64,000 nucleotides of DNA from Haemonchus contortus (Eukaryota; Nematoda; Chromadorea; Rhabditida; Trichostrongylidae). The position numbers and the translations under genes were made by a program. The stretch lies in assembly GCA_000469685.2 (NCBI GenBank), contig LS997565.1:36719685-36783684 (forward strand). The letters run 5' to 3'. The notes beneath the pieces are model-generated. The model saw only the letters and a program-made list of their open reading frames with translations, made no database searches and was not told where the DNA came from. Each line of letters opens with the position of its first letter. The stretch's first letter is position 1. Below are positions 1 to 12,767 of the stretch, piece by piece.

Positions 1-2029
1 CTCCCCTAAGATACACAGTGACCTACAAGTGTAATGGGGAACCCAAATTTCAACAGTCAGAGAGAGGGGATAATGGGAGCCCCGTTCCCGCCTCTCGACC
101 GATTTCACGTCAGATGAGATGTAGAGGTGGTACAGATTGCAGGTATTCGTGCCAGGACCAACCGTTCCAAGTGATGAGGCGATATTTTACTGCTGTCCAC
201 TATTCTTTATTATTTTTTGCTGTTACATTATTCATCTAACTTCCTACCGCTTGAGGATTGGAAAAGTGAATCATCCTGGCTGTGAGTCGTTCCTTTGTTA
301 ACTAATGCTGTGATTTTGAATGTTTCTGTTGCGATTGTTTTGGTTTTTTGACAGCAATTTCTTCGATACAATGTCTTTGCAATATTCTTGCTTAATGCCA
401 ACAACACTCTTAGGCATTGTGTTAATGCATGCTGAGCCATTTAAAATTATTTTTTGCATGCATTCTGCGTTCCATTCATCGGATTCTTTTTTTGATGAGT
501 TGCATTTGTAATTCGAAGGTGTTACCTGTTTATATTTTCTTCATTATATTTTCGTTGGTGTGTTCATGTTACTCTTAGAACAGTGGTTGAACCTATATTG
601 AAGATTATATTTCTCTTGAACTGTGCATTTCCATAGTCACGTCAAAATTGTCAATGCCTGGTGAGGTTTTGATGAAATTTTTTACTTGTTGCTCTTTTTC
701 TTTTGAACAAACCTGTTTATAACGTCATTTATTTGCTCTTATTGAATGTCCGGCACATTCTTCGACTTGTATTGAGAAGTGTTTCTCGTTTTAATTAATT
801 TTTGCACGCGTAGCCCGCGTCACTCGTCGTACCACGTGATTGGTGAGCGTTGTGTTAAGCGGCTTGTCCCTTGCTTTCTCTTTCTTACATTTTCTTCATT
901 ACAGTGTCGTTAATGTGCTCTTGTATACTGCCAAGATCACTCTTTAATGCAGTTCGAAGAAGTATGTTCGGGTTGGACTTGATTTCTGTCAGCATACCGC
1001 AATTCTAGCGATCTGTCTTCAATGGCTGCTTTCAGAATCCGCGCGCCACTCTATGACACTGTTTTGAAGAAATATGTTCGATTTGTACCTGAATTCTGCC
1101 AGAACTCCCCGAATGTCTCTGTCTATCGTTGTGAGTTCAGCTTTTTTTACATGCTCTTCACTACGGTGTCGTTTATGCGCTCTTATATAACGTCATAATC
1201 ACTCTTTGATTTCGTTCAAAGAGATATGTTCTCTTCGATTTGGCGCGAAACAAGACTAAGCCGAGACTCATTCAATTATGTTTCATAAAACTCAGTAATC
1301 TTTTCTATCAACTAGTTTTTCCTCCCATACCTCTGTCATTTATCCTTCACTGATAAGATTTCATCGAATCCAATTTTATTTAGCGATTAACACGCTCCGC
1401 TGTTCTCCGTGTGGAAAAATTATTCGTGAGACTACCGCGAAATGATCATCATCCGCGCTTCACCAAAATGTGATCCTGTTGATTTCGTTGGCGCTAGCAG
1501 GCCACATGGAGGTGCACCGCGCGCAGTCCGTTTGCTTCCGCGTCGGAAAGAAGGGAGTATGTCTGTCGCCCGCACATCGTTCATGCGGTAGGTGTAAGAA
1601 AATACACACATACATGCAAAAGTATAAAACATAAAAATGAACAAGCTCAGTTTGCTCCTGCTGAAATGGCAATGGTGGAGAACCCAGTTCGCCATTTTTA
1701 AGATCCTGCCGCGCACGGACGTGCAGCCTATGTGGTAGATGGCGACATCCCACAAGACTTATTGTCTGCACTGAACAGACTGGCGAAAGTAAGAACTTAG
1801 GTTAAACCGAGCTATGAGCTCTCAATGAATGACTGACTGCAACAAAGAAAACTTAGTGCTCACGGCTTGGCGAACGAGCTCCTTCCTCAGCTTCAAGGCA
1901 GCATCCGATCTTCGTTAGTCCTCGACCTACGTCTGAAGAACAGGATTACGAAACGGCCGGATTCCGGGAAGGTACAAATCATTTTTGACTAAAACAGACA
2001 TCATAACTTTGCGAGGATGAGTATTTTTA
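1..2029. other. Anonymous AT-rich intergenic DNA
   Basis: I see no convincing exon, RNA gene or mobile element. The open frames present are short, lack recognisable motifs and are not flanked by paired splice sites that keep a frame. Several stretches rich in T look like ordinary nematode intergenic or intronic sequence. Confidence 0.5.
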
Positions 2030-2870
2030 GAACTCGTCATCCGATGACGAGTCAGTATGTGGCCTGGCAACTACGTCTTCTCTGACTGAGGCTGACGCAG
2101 ATTTGTTGGGTGAGTACTCTATCGTCAAGGGTGGAAAAGCTTTTTAAGCTCTTCCAATTCTGCCCTTATTGCGGACAAAGGCTACAAGGAGGAGTACGTT
2201 TGAGGGCCGATGGCACGGCGCCGGTCGTCAATTTCATCTGCAAGGAGTGTAGCTCGGCTCGATCGAAACAATGGGAAACCCCGTGAGGCCGCTTTCGTAG
2301 TCCACATTTGCCCCGATTTGCGAACGAGCGAGGGGGGAGGCACTTGCTCCTTGTTTACAAGTGAATCTTCGATACCGCCGGACGAGTAGTCCCCCCTCGC
2401 TCCTCGCGGACCAAATCGCGGACTATGAAAGCAGGCTGGCCGAATGGTTCCTCATCGGCGAAAGAGAAAGTATATATCTCGCTACAAAGCCTTGTTTTGG
2501 ACCTTGTGAAGAGCGCCTACAGGGTAAAATAAGAGACACTTGAGTTTTTATTATCATGAAGTAGGCGAGCTTTCAGCAGGGTGAGGGACTATATCTAGCC
2601 GTAGACGGAGCTGACGATAGCCGAGATCGGAGACGGGTACGACGTTTAGTGGATTGGATCACAAGCAAGGATTATCAATGTTATAAGATATTGCAGAATG
2701 CATCAGTACACGCATGGAAGTTGAAGGACTATGGCGACTAATGCGGTAGGTGCAAACTCAAGACTTGCAAATCGGGTCAATAACAACCGAACGAAGTAGA
2801 GCCCTCAGAGCGGTGCTGCAACAGATGGAGCCCGAGATAAGAGCGACTTCTCATTACTTCGGTGGGTAGC
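2030..2870 (+). pseudogene. Decayed transposase-like gene with a zinc-ribbon segment
   Basis: Three pieces in order suggest one broken protein. At 2161-2286 a frame reads a zinc-ribbon-like stretch with CPYC, then CKEC about 35 residues later, ending in a stop. Near 2585-2640 another frame has LAVDG followed by DSR. At about 2711-2868 a third frame gives RMEVEGL, then ITTERS, then PEIR, interrupted by stops. From memory this order (DG...R, RMEK-G-L, ITTDR, PEI) resembles transposase-like proteins scattered through many animal genomes. A possible upstream exon runs from an acceptor at 2030 to a GTGAGT donor near 2110. Frame changes and stops show it is not functional, unless introns explain some breaks. 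The family assignment is an inference from short motifs. Confidence 0.4.
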
Positions 2871-5800
2871 ATTTAGCGAAGTGGCTAGGAAGAGAATTGA
2901 GGAGACATGTAAATTTTTCCTGAGTAAAACCTGTTAGGTTCTATTGACTCTCTTACTTCATAGACCTCCAAGTCAGATGGATGTGGAGAAATCCGCGCGT
3001 GGATGGAGATGTTGTAGACCCATCCATGGAATGCTATCGAACACGCAGGAAATTCTAACAGTAACGACTATTTTTAATACATGTCTTATGCATATAAAGG
3101 ATATACAGTAGCGCTCGAAGGTATTCAGCCAACTTAAACTTGCCGTAACTTTTTCCCAGTGTAGCAAATCGAGGTTTCGATATGTTTGACTGCAGCATAT
3201 TTCACGCTATCCAACACTATTTGACTGCAAAGCAGCAATATCCACATAACTAATGGGAAGGCATTTGTAGACTATGTTGAAAGCAAGTTTGTGGCATCTG
3301 CAGTTATTCGCACCTTATTTGCGATTTTCTCCTCTTCTTTGTTCCGCATTAGCGCTCGTACGCTTTGAGCATGGCAAAAAAGAAGAAATCCTAGAAGCAC
3401 CAGCGTCTCTATTTTCAGTTGGTTTTGATTTCGAGCTCTTCGGGATATTTGGAACATGATCAAAGTGCAGGATAACAGTGTAAATATTTACACTACACCA
3501 ATGCTACACATATTCAAGTTTTGCTTGATCAGATCCAGTAGGAGAGGAATTATGACTGAAAAGTGCTAGTGAAGAAGCATTTGGCCGAATACTTTTGAGC
3601 GCTACTGTACATGAGTGGCCATTGGTGAACATATTCGTCATTCCACTTGCCACTAACTTTCCAGCATCACTAGCTATTTTCAGGACGTCTTGACAGGTCC
3701 CTACACTTAGGGCAGTCACGGGCCTCTGGTGGATTCGCGAACGGAAGTTTTGCTTGACAGCAGGAAGTCTCATGAGGAAATCAGAAAGGTTGCGCTAACT
3801 GAGTCCTTCCGAAGAGACGAAGAAAAAGAAAATACCTCTTGAGGAAAGAGAACCTGGAGCTCTCCAGCCAAACATTTGTGGAGGGAATTAGTTTTGGATA
3901 AGGTTCTCAGAAGTCGCCTCGTAGCCCTGCAGGAATGACTCGACCAACACAATCGCGGACCTCATGACCGCCGACGATCGTTACGAGTGTAGAGGTGAGC
4001 ACATTTTCTAAAAACCTTTATTCACACAAAACCACTACACCACTCTTCTTCATCGCAATCATTGCTTCCGCCATTGCTACGCCCCTACAAGAGTTTGCAA
4101 TATCGTGGTAATACGAGAAAAATCTTGAAACATTCAACGTGGCTTACCTTGAAACCGATATGAATCCCACTTTCAGAGGGAAACTCGCTCATTATTGCGC
4201 CTCTAACGCGCGCAAGACGTTCGAATCCTCCACCTATGCCGAGACATCCATGTACCATAACACGAAACAGCGGTAGCCGCACTATCGGAAGCATCCAAAC
4301 AAACAGATTGAGAAAACTTATTCAGAATCTACGTGTTAACTTACTTATTTGCACCTTCACATGCCGCTTGCACATCTTCTCTAATTTCATTTGCTCAAGC
4401 ATGATACGAAGTACCTGATTCAACTATATGTATATAGTGGGAGTTTATGCTAATACTCACAAATAACGTTACACATATGCATGTACCTCGCGATCTTGAG
4501 CAATTTTATGAAAAGAGGGGGTGAACGATGCAGTAGTGATGACGTGGATACAAGTTTGTTTAAAGATATTGTCATGTTAGCAATCTGTTTGGTACAATTA
4601 TATGGTTCTAAACGTTAAGCACGTGTATCTCGAGGAAATACTATTGTGGTGAGTTACACTTGTATGATACTTTCCTTTATTCCTTTCAACAAATACGATC
4701 ATACTATGTTGTTTAATATTAAGCACATGGTCTTCGTTTGTTTTGAGCTGTTTTATTCTATTGCACATTAGTATTGTATGTGTATCTCGATGTTCACATT
4801 GGAATAGTGATGTAGTAAGCTTCGTTTGATTATTTACTCTGTTAATTACTCATTCTTACTTATTTTTTATTGCATAATGGTTGGTTTGTTATTGTTGCTA
4901 GTAAGAACGTTATCCAACCAAAGGAGTTTTGCAGTATGACGAGAATTCACACACACTGAAATGGATCTAATAGACGACTCCCGAAACGGAGAGAGCGGAG
5001 CTGCCGAGGGTGACGTACACCACTTTGCAAAGGATGATTGAAGTGAGTAGAGACCAATGGGATCCCCTGTTAATGTCGGTGCTTCGAGAGGCCGAAAACG
5101 AAATGTAAATGTAGAAATATTGGTGAGTGTTGCGGTGCCTTGTGGTAGTTAGAGCTGGCCTTATAGCAGGAAACATAATGAGCATTGTCACTTAGGAAGG
5201 GCAAGTTAAGAAGCGAGACTGAGCAAGTTGGAAAGCGAGGACACCAGGGCAGTCTGTGATGAGATTTAACCATAAAGAAAATACGAATCCACCTAGATTT
5301 GAAGTTCCTAGGTTTTCGTTAGAATGCGACCATATGTAGTTTGATTACGATCTTTTCTAGTCGTCCTATGCGAAAAATTATTTCTCCATATCCGATCACT
5401 ATTTTTATGGTAATTTCACAACTATAGTCGGTGCAGTGACCATGCCGTTTTTCCAATCCAACTGTTCCATTAGCGGAAGGTGGTTCTTCTTAGACATCTC
5501 AAAATGAATAATCTCCCCTCTTAGTCCTACGAAAGGAGTGTATTGGCACTCTGTTGATTTTCCCTATCACAAAGCTCAACATTCTGTACTTGTCTCATGT
5601 TTGTTTGCATTATCATTTTGACTACAAATTTTCATCACTTTTTATTTTGAGTGTTCCAACTGTGGCTTCAAGCCGGTGAATCCTGCGGTAGTACAGGTGG
5701 TGCTGAAGTGCAGAAGATGATAAATGGGGAAGCTTGTCCATGCAATAGTAGTAATCTAAGTGATGCAAAAGGAACTGTTTACGTTTCTGCACACAAGTAA

Positions 5801-6278
5801 CGATTCAGATACATATATCCACTCAAATGCTCAAGGACTTTCTCAAGAACACATCGCCGCGAGTTGTCCAGTACTAGGTTGGCAGGCTATATCTGAACTC
5901 CATATAACTTTTTCTATCCATGATTGCCTCAGGCGAAGAACAAAGTTTGTAGTAGCGAAGATATCGAATCACAAATGTCAGTGTCAGAGTGGTAGCAGTT
6001 TCACGAGGCAAGGCCAAACAATCACCGCCTGGAAAGGCTTCCAGGACGTTTTCTCATCTCAAGCTGTTGAAGAGTAAGTGATCGGAAGAAGCCAAATCCT
6101 CTTCAAGCAAAAGCTCTTTAGCATTGTCGAAAACACTGTAATATTAAACGAATTTAATTAATAATATTATCATGGATATCAGCACTCTTTAAATAACTTT
6201 GACATCAACCACGAATAGATGCTTAAAGGAAAAATAGCGACAATCAGACATTTCTCATCAGGGAACTTTGAATAGCAC
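2871..6278. other. Intergenic DNA, no gene recognised
   Basis: No exon series or known element was found. An open frame of 105 codons at 5760-6077 (+) lacks recognisable motifs and is treated as chance. The region lies downstream of the minus-strand kinase gene, so its right end would include that gene's 3' untranslated region. No AATAAA signal could be assigned with confidence. Confidence 0.4.
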
Positions 6279-9200
6279 TCAGGGCTTCTGGCTGCCGGTC
6301 GATGTTTCTGATATCTTTGATCTTTCTGCTGGCTTTTCCCAATCATAAGGTTGATTGATGTCTCCACCAGCAGTCTTAGCGGCCTAAATGCTCGACTGTA
6401 TGAATAAAACAGTTGAGCTCAATAAAGAAAGAATATTGAGAGGCTAGAGCAGTGTGAAGAACTCAAGAGCGTTGTGGATGCCATTAGAGAAAGAAAAGAA
6501 AATGAACAAAATCAGCTGCATTTTCCTCCGCAATGTTCGCAAACATTAGGGTGCCTTCGAAGAAGCATCTTCAACTGAACTCACAAACCTTGGTTAATGA
6601 TTTGTAAATGAATTCGTAGTCAACATGATCAGAATACTTCAAAGTGTCGATATAGTCGAGTACTTTGCTGAGCTCTTCCTTGCATTTGACGCCAGATAAT
6701 GCCGCATCCTAGAAAGGCTGAACCCTGCGATGCCGTTTTTAAAATGTTTTCGAGGAACAACAGTCGGAACCACTCATTGAGTAATATCTACTTGAGAGGT
6801 TTGTGCAAGTGAAAACACCAACTCGTTTTGTCGTACGCATTTCTTCTTTTAGTTTCAATGTCTCATCTTTGTTAGTGACTGTTCTCCATATCAGCCCTAC
6901 AAACCAACCGAATTTGGGAGTTCTGTTCTAAAGGGGTGTGAATGTCGTTGAGTCTCGCCAAGTAGTAATCACTAGCCAACATAGTTGAAAATCGGCATTT
7001 GTATCACGATAGTTCTTCATAGTACAGAGTTCTAGCGAAATAGTAAGTTGCATGGTCTAAAGGCGCATATCCAATTCCAGTTACCAGCTTCGCCTTCCGC
7101 AGTGGTTTAAAGCTTACCAAAGCTTCGGATCACTTAGGAAGTCGACGACATAGTAAAGGGAAGGATGACCGATTCTCCTTCAAAGCCATCTAGGAAGTCA
7201 TAGACATTGTAAAGAGAGGGATAAGCGCGTTTTCTGTTAGAAGCAGATAAAAGGTTTTCCAATGAGTTTAGCTATCATCAGAGCGGAAAGGGCGGAGGTG
7301 GTTAGCGGCGAATGTTACGCCCAAGACAGGCATCATTCGAGATCGATTCCTAGAATAATTTTCCGTTTAGGTCAACAAAGCCTTGCATCCTTTCAGGGTC
7401 AATTATTTGCTAACTGAAGTTTCAGTTGTCTAGTCATTCGATTGAAGCATATCTATGAATTAAACTCTTCGAATTTTGCGAGACAGTCTTTTTTGGTCAG
7501 GTGAAGCTTTATTGGTAGACAGCATACGAATCATTCAGTTTTTAAGTTGTCACAAAGACTTTCCAGCCTGTATCATGAAAAATTGCAGAGATAATGGACT
7601 TAGGTGAAGTTTTTTCAAACCACCCACACACATACAACAACCGACCCTTGTCAGAGGAAAGTGATGCGTTGCCTTCAACTATACTAGGCAAGCCATTCAT
7701 TCGTGGCTTTGATTTACAAACTTTTGATAGAGTTACCTTTTGGCATTGTGATGTCCAACACTAAGTAGAACCAAGATTCACAGTCGTCTTTGGGGCCCAT
7801 TTCGGCATTCTTATGACAAGCAATGGAAGCAAACTTTATTGTGCCCTTAAACGATTGAGAGGATAGCGTTACATCAATCTTTCCTTTGATACTGGCAAGC
7901 GATTAGGGTTTGACATTGAAAACCAACCTTGAATCGAACTCTTTCGCGAGGAGATTTAAGTTCCCCTTTCAAATTTGTAATCTTTCGAGCTATACCGAAG
8001 TCAAGAATGTATATCTGAGAAAGAGCTGTTCTAATCAAAGTCACATGTATTTGCACTCAAAACACAGTTCACGTTGAAAACGGTTCTCATGTTCCTACAT
8101 TGGATAACCCTCTGGCCTTCAAATTCAGCACGCTGTAAGCTGGGTCGAAAATGGTATAGATATGGCGTAATAAGGGCCTAGAACCGACTCAGCCCACGTG
8201 CTCTTAGGGTACCAATTCTCACGGTATTGTAGAGGCGGCAGTAGTCGCGCCATTCGCAGCGGGACGCACATGTTGCACGCAGGCACGTTACTGTAGCCAG
8301 GTGGAGCTGTACACACTGGCGCGCACATATGAATAGCCCAGATATCCTTCCAAGCACTTCTAATAACCCAACCTTCCTTCTTTTCCAAACCCTTAAATTT
8401 CTCTGAAACGCTGGTTTTTCGCGATTTTTTCGCCACTTCTACACTATTCTGGACTATAACTTCCAATATTCTCTAAATCGGCAAACCCTGAAATATCGTG
8501 AGCTGTGCCTTAGGATCGTGAGCACAAAAACTACTAAGTGTTTTCCAACATTCCAGACCGAGGACGAGGCACTCTGATGGGCATACCACTCTTTGTTTGT
8601 CTCCTAGACCACACGCGTAGTTGGCCGGTTTCAAATCTCGATGAATAAATCCATGTTATGCAGATCTTCACAGGCTTCAAGCACTGTATACCAACACCCA
8701 TTGCCGTTGATATCGAAAACACCTGAACAAAGAAAGGTATGGGCCTAGATCCAAAGAACTTTATCTTTCACACGGTAATACCTTTTTAGGTCGCATTCTT
8801 TTCAGATCAGCTAGACTTTTGCCCACCAATTCCATCACCAGAAAGAAATAGGTGTCCTTTTTAACCTCTGTCGATTATTGCGGTAAAATGTGATTGTTTT
8901 CTCTCAGCAGATACGAGTTTGAGGATCGCAATCTGTAAACATTTTGTTGATTCATTCGAGAATTTTAAAAAATAGCGAAAATGACGAACTATGCTAGAAA
9001 TAGGGTTTAAAAATTGGGCAGCTTGAACCGTATTAGAGCTTTTGCTTTTTTCTATTTTTTCAATAACAATCGGGTGTCCTACCGACCCACTTCCCTCCAT
9101 CTTTACACTTCCCTCTCCAAACCTCAGGAGTAACCCAACCCTATTCTTGTGAAGGTTAGGGTAGGAAGCAGTTCTCCAGCACTCAAACTAAACTCAACCA

Positions 9201-10731
9201 CAAAACATGGTCATTTATTCTTGATAGAGGTGTGCAGCATTTTGATGGGATCCATACTTAGTATTCCAATTGCAGGATAAGTTCCGCTGGATCGATTGCT
9301 TTGGACATCTACAACCGTGTTATGAAATCTTACACCTAGGACATCTAGTGTTTGGTCCAATCCAAATGATTTTTCAACTGACATGGTCAGCGAATCTTCC
9401 CTTTTTTTGACTTGGAAATTTAGGATACAATCTTTGTAACAAGTTAAAAGTATGAGTTCGGCACTAAAATATTGGGCAGCTATGATTATGAACGGCAAAT
9501 GTCTTGATAGCTTTCGATAAACAGCCAGCGCTAGGCTTGGCCAGGCTGCATCAGGTTGTGCACTAACTGATAGATCAGGTCCTTCTAGAGAAGCTTCTTC
9601 GGGTGCTATGGAGCTAGTTTCAAAAGAAAAGGAGACTCAGTTGCATCATTCCGAACCTCCATTTTCAGCTTCGAATGTGGCCGTGTTTCAAGCTTCTTCT
9701 CGACTTTCATAGCATACTCCTTTTTAGGATCTTTCTCATCATAAACTCTAAATATTTCCATTCTGAATAGCCGTCTTTTCTAAACTTGGGGAACTGATAC
9801 TCGAGAATGGCGTGATCACCATTTTTGACAATTATTTGTAAAGAATTGCTTTGAACCGTGAATATTCTACTTCGGAATACAGTAAAAGGGTAAAGACATA
9901 AGTGATGGGCGATAGGAAGGCAACACAAGAGAGGTAAACTGATAAGAAACGGCCGGAAGCGAGAACTACTGGACCTGCAATTGAAGATTGCATCAACAGC
10001 GGAGCCTTGCTAATATGTTTGGTAGTAGGAGATGGCACTGACATTGTTAGATGCCCCACAGTGGCAGTACCATTGGAGGCGAAAGAAATACAGGTCAGTC
10101 CCACGACTAAACTGCGACCTTGAAGCCTCTTGCACCAGAGACAGGGGTAGGAATTACCTGATCCTTTAACTCCGAGGACAGCTGAGACAGAACTCTACCA
10201 ACCACCAACTTTTGCCAATGCTTACGAATGCACGAGGATCTCTGCGGTCATGAAGGACTGTACATAGTGATTATAGTGGATAATGCTGTTATCGTAAATG
10301 GCGGGTAGGTATCATTCTGAACACGACTCGCAACTGGAAGAGTCTTGTTAGCGAGTCCGGATCGTCAGTAGCAGGATCAGTTGGTATGTGAGGCGATCGC
10401 AAAGAAATTGGTCACAAAAAGTAATGGATTCGTATGGAAGAAGAGGGCAAAAAGGAAGCCTCTGAGATCAGCGGATTACGCTACGATTTCAAATAATGAC
10501 ACGATATTCTAAGCTTGGTAAGTCCTGATCGAGTGGAAGTGGTTTTATGTGAGCTCACTTGTACACGGCTCCAAATCCACCTTCACCAAGTAACTTAACA
10601 ATAACGTAACGAGCTTTGCTAGAATCGATCACTGTTCCCTGAAGATCAGCCAGATGTCAGATGTTTAGATCTCAATATGAAAGATGGCTAACCGGTTTGA
10701 TGCCAAGGTCATCCTCCTCTTCTTCACTCAT
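6279..10731 (-). CDS. CK1/TTBK-like serine/threonine protein kinase, ten exons with three frame breaks
   Basis: Exons read on the minus strand: 10731-10693, 10638-10559, 9747-9657, 8932-8782, 8722-8587, 8014-7928, 7845-7737, 6896-6823, 6708-6589 and 6383-6279 (stop TGA). All have GT-AG borders and matching phases. The product would be about 330 residues. Visible landmarks are the glycine loop GEGGFGAVYK (about residue 31), the ATP-binding lysine in YAMKVEKK (54), the catalytic loop HRDLKPAN (about 148) and DFG (171). The activation segment and C-lobe end in YDWEK, as in nematode tau-tubulin-kinase-like proteins. One extra base in exon 4 and two missing bases in exon 5 (near 8640-8670) break the frame; these may be real mutations or assembly errors. 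A candidate spliced-leader acceptor lies 17 nt before the ATG. A MITE sits in the intron at 8015-8586. Confidence 0.82.
8058..8511. mobile_element. MITE-like element with AAGGCACAGTTCACG-type inverted ends, inside a kinase intron
   Basis: The left end contains CACAGTTCACGTTGA and the right end ATCGTGAGCTGTGCCTTA, which are imperfect inverted copies. They match the ends of several other elements in this window (for example 43439-43939 and 51878-52897). The element lies entirely within the kinase intron 8015-8586. The 113-codon minus-strand frame inside it is not considered a gene. Confidence 0.55.
8933..9656 (-). other. Third intron of the kinase gene
   Basis: This interval lies between the exon ending in KLKMEV and the exon beginning IAILKL. 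It holds a 95-codon minus-strand open frame (9211-9498) with no recognised motif. I found no repeat ends in it. Confidence 0.55.
9748..10558 (-). other. Second intron of the kinase gene
   Basis: This intron separates the exon carrying the glycine loop from the exon carrying the ATP-binding lysine. A 90-codon open frame on the minus strand (9832-10104) has a hydrophobic stretch, but no motif I recognise. It is most likely chance. Confidence 0.55.
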
Positions 10732-11810
10732 GGAATGGAGATATCTACCTAAAAATGCCAACCCTACCCGTCCAACTACTTTTATTCCACTACGGCGGTT
10801 CATATCTGTCAAAACACAGATATGGAGCTTTCCAGGGTTGTTATCAACCGTATCAGCTGTTACCAGCTTCCTTTACCCTCTGTCGATTGCTTCGTTACAC
10901 CCAGCACATTACGAACTAGCATGACTTCATTGTTAATACAAAAAAAGGGTGACCTAGTGGCTCTGGCATCTTCGACCGTTATCGGTCTTTTTCAGTTGAT
11001 TCAATTTCTTATTATCAACCGTTCACGATCCCGACGCATCACACAATGCGTACTAAGATGTCGGAATTCGGAATGCGGCAGACGTATTACAGACGAGTGG
11101 CCCGATACCATTGGTTCCTATCATTAACTACTTACGACCCAGGTGCACACCACCATATCACCCACGCAAACTTGTAAACAGTTGGGTTCTGTTGAAGGAA
11201 TGACATTACAAAGTTAATGAATGCGCTACCAGTGTGTACTGAAGGCATACCACTGAACTCTACCTATTACTCAGGCCCATTACATGGATACCCTACCAAC
11301 TTGGTTGCTCTACTGTTGAATGGCATTTTTGGTCACTCCCTCCCTATTGACCAACAGGGGCCGCCGAATTGAAACATACACCTGTGACATGTTCAATACG
11401 AAGAAGCGCTGCATCTAACATAACATTATCCTATCTTTTTGTTTAGTCATGACTAATAATACATAAGTTTGTGGTACCATAATATCACGTTTTCATATCA
11501 TCCAACAATGGAAAACTTTGTGGAGGGGCAGATGAATAGACAGACAGGCTTCTCACCGACAAAGAGACAAAAAGAGAGCCAGACAGATGGCGAGACAACT
11601 CTCAAACTAAAAACACACCAAATCATCATTCCATGTACAGAAAGATGGCATCCTCGAAGGTCTTAGCTCACCATTGTTTGGGTAAACATAACATCAGCTG
11701 CTGAAGTTTCGTAATTGAAAAACATGCCTGGCACTTGGTACCTGAACATGTACCTCGAATGATTGTTATTAACGAACGATAAAAGCAATGCCAACAATAA
11801 AATAAGGTTG
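10732..11810. other. Upstream region of the kinase gene
   Basis: No exon or repeat recognised apart from the candidate trans-splice acceptor TTTTTAG at about 10749-10755 on the minus strand. Any promoter of the kinase gene should lie here, but I see no clear TATA element. Confidence 0.4.
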
Positions 11811-12010
11811 GAGGTGTTGTTGTAGTAGTAAGTGCCACAGGCTCATCACCACACACGTATGGTCCAGGATTCGAATCCTAGATCGATACCCGCCTAGACC
11901 AAAGCATTGGTACCGTACTAGTCTAGGAAGATTAAAGCACAGACTTGTACACCGGATGCCCACTGCAAGTCATTGTGCAAGCCATATACTCATCCGTACA
12001 CCACTACATT
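11811..12010 (+). mobile_element. tRNA-derived SINE, copy 1
   Basis: The 5' part looks like a tRNA gene: a TGTAGTAGTAAG A-box-like segment and, near 11871, a GGATTCGAATCC segment that fits the internal promoter B box. A body follows containing TTGGTACCGTACTAGTCT and GTGCAAGCCATATACTCATCC. Diverged matching bodies occur at 45795-46065 and 46930-47175, so this is a dispersed family rather than a functional tRNA. Confidence 0.55.
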
Positions 12011-12703
12011 CTCGAAAGCATGTTATCTTTGAAAAGCGTGGGCCCATCCCAAAGGCGAGATTGATTGCCGATATATCTATCAAACACTTTATCCTTTTAT
12101 GTAGTATTGGCCTTATTCCAGTACTCATCACAATTGCTTTAACCTTAGAGCGTTACTTATCACACCGCGTCCACTTGTATCATCCTGCCCCTGAAATTTC
12201 CGCCACGCTTCATGCAACGTATTCAACATTGGATGCATTGGTTAGTCGGAAGAACACGGGGTCTGGTAGCTGTTCTTTCTACGTTCATTTTCAAACCGTG
12301 ATCCATTCCCCATCATCAAACCATAGTGCGGAAGCTTCCATCCCGACTACCAGATCATACAGTCTACTATCACTTTCGCGACTGACCAGCAACAAGTGTT
12401 TGTGCAAGGAGTGGTGCGAATATGTGTATGTGCGTATGCGATTTATCTGCAATAGGTCTGGTTTTTCAATCCATACACTCCAAAAAGATTGATACGTATG
12501 AAATTCTGGCAACCATTGCCGTCCCGAAATGGCTGGCGAATGTTTTTGCCGTAATAATCACCCAGCATTAACGTTCTTCGCGAGCAAGTAGAACAATGAA
12601 CAGCCAGTGGATTCCGAAATGACGTTTTGTAAAGCATAACCAGAAGTACTACAGTGGTCAGAAAAACCAAACCCGTAGTATTGATTCTCGCAATAGAGGA
12701 AAG

Positions 12704-12711
12704 TATATAAG
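12704..12711 (+). promoter_or_regulatory. TATA box of histidine-rich gene copy 1
   Basis: TATATAAG lies 56 nt before the start codon. The same box and flanking sequence (AAGTATATAAGCAGAG) precede all three copies, which supports it as a core promoter element. Confidence 0.65.
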
Positions 12712-12767
12712 CAGAGTAGATCGCCGCAAAAGATCGCCATTCAATCCACTGTACTTTGATTCCGAAG

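Noticed and set aside
8125..8466. 113-codon minus-strand ORF
   Set aside because: It lies inside a MITE within a kinase intron and has no motif.
11956..12492. 178-codon plus-strand ORF
   Set aside because: It starts in a SINE and runs through the upstream flank of histidine-rich copy 1. The matching flank of copy 3 does not preserve the frame convincingly.
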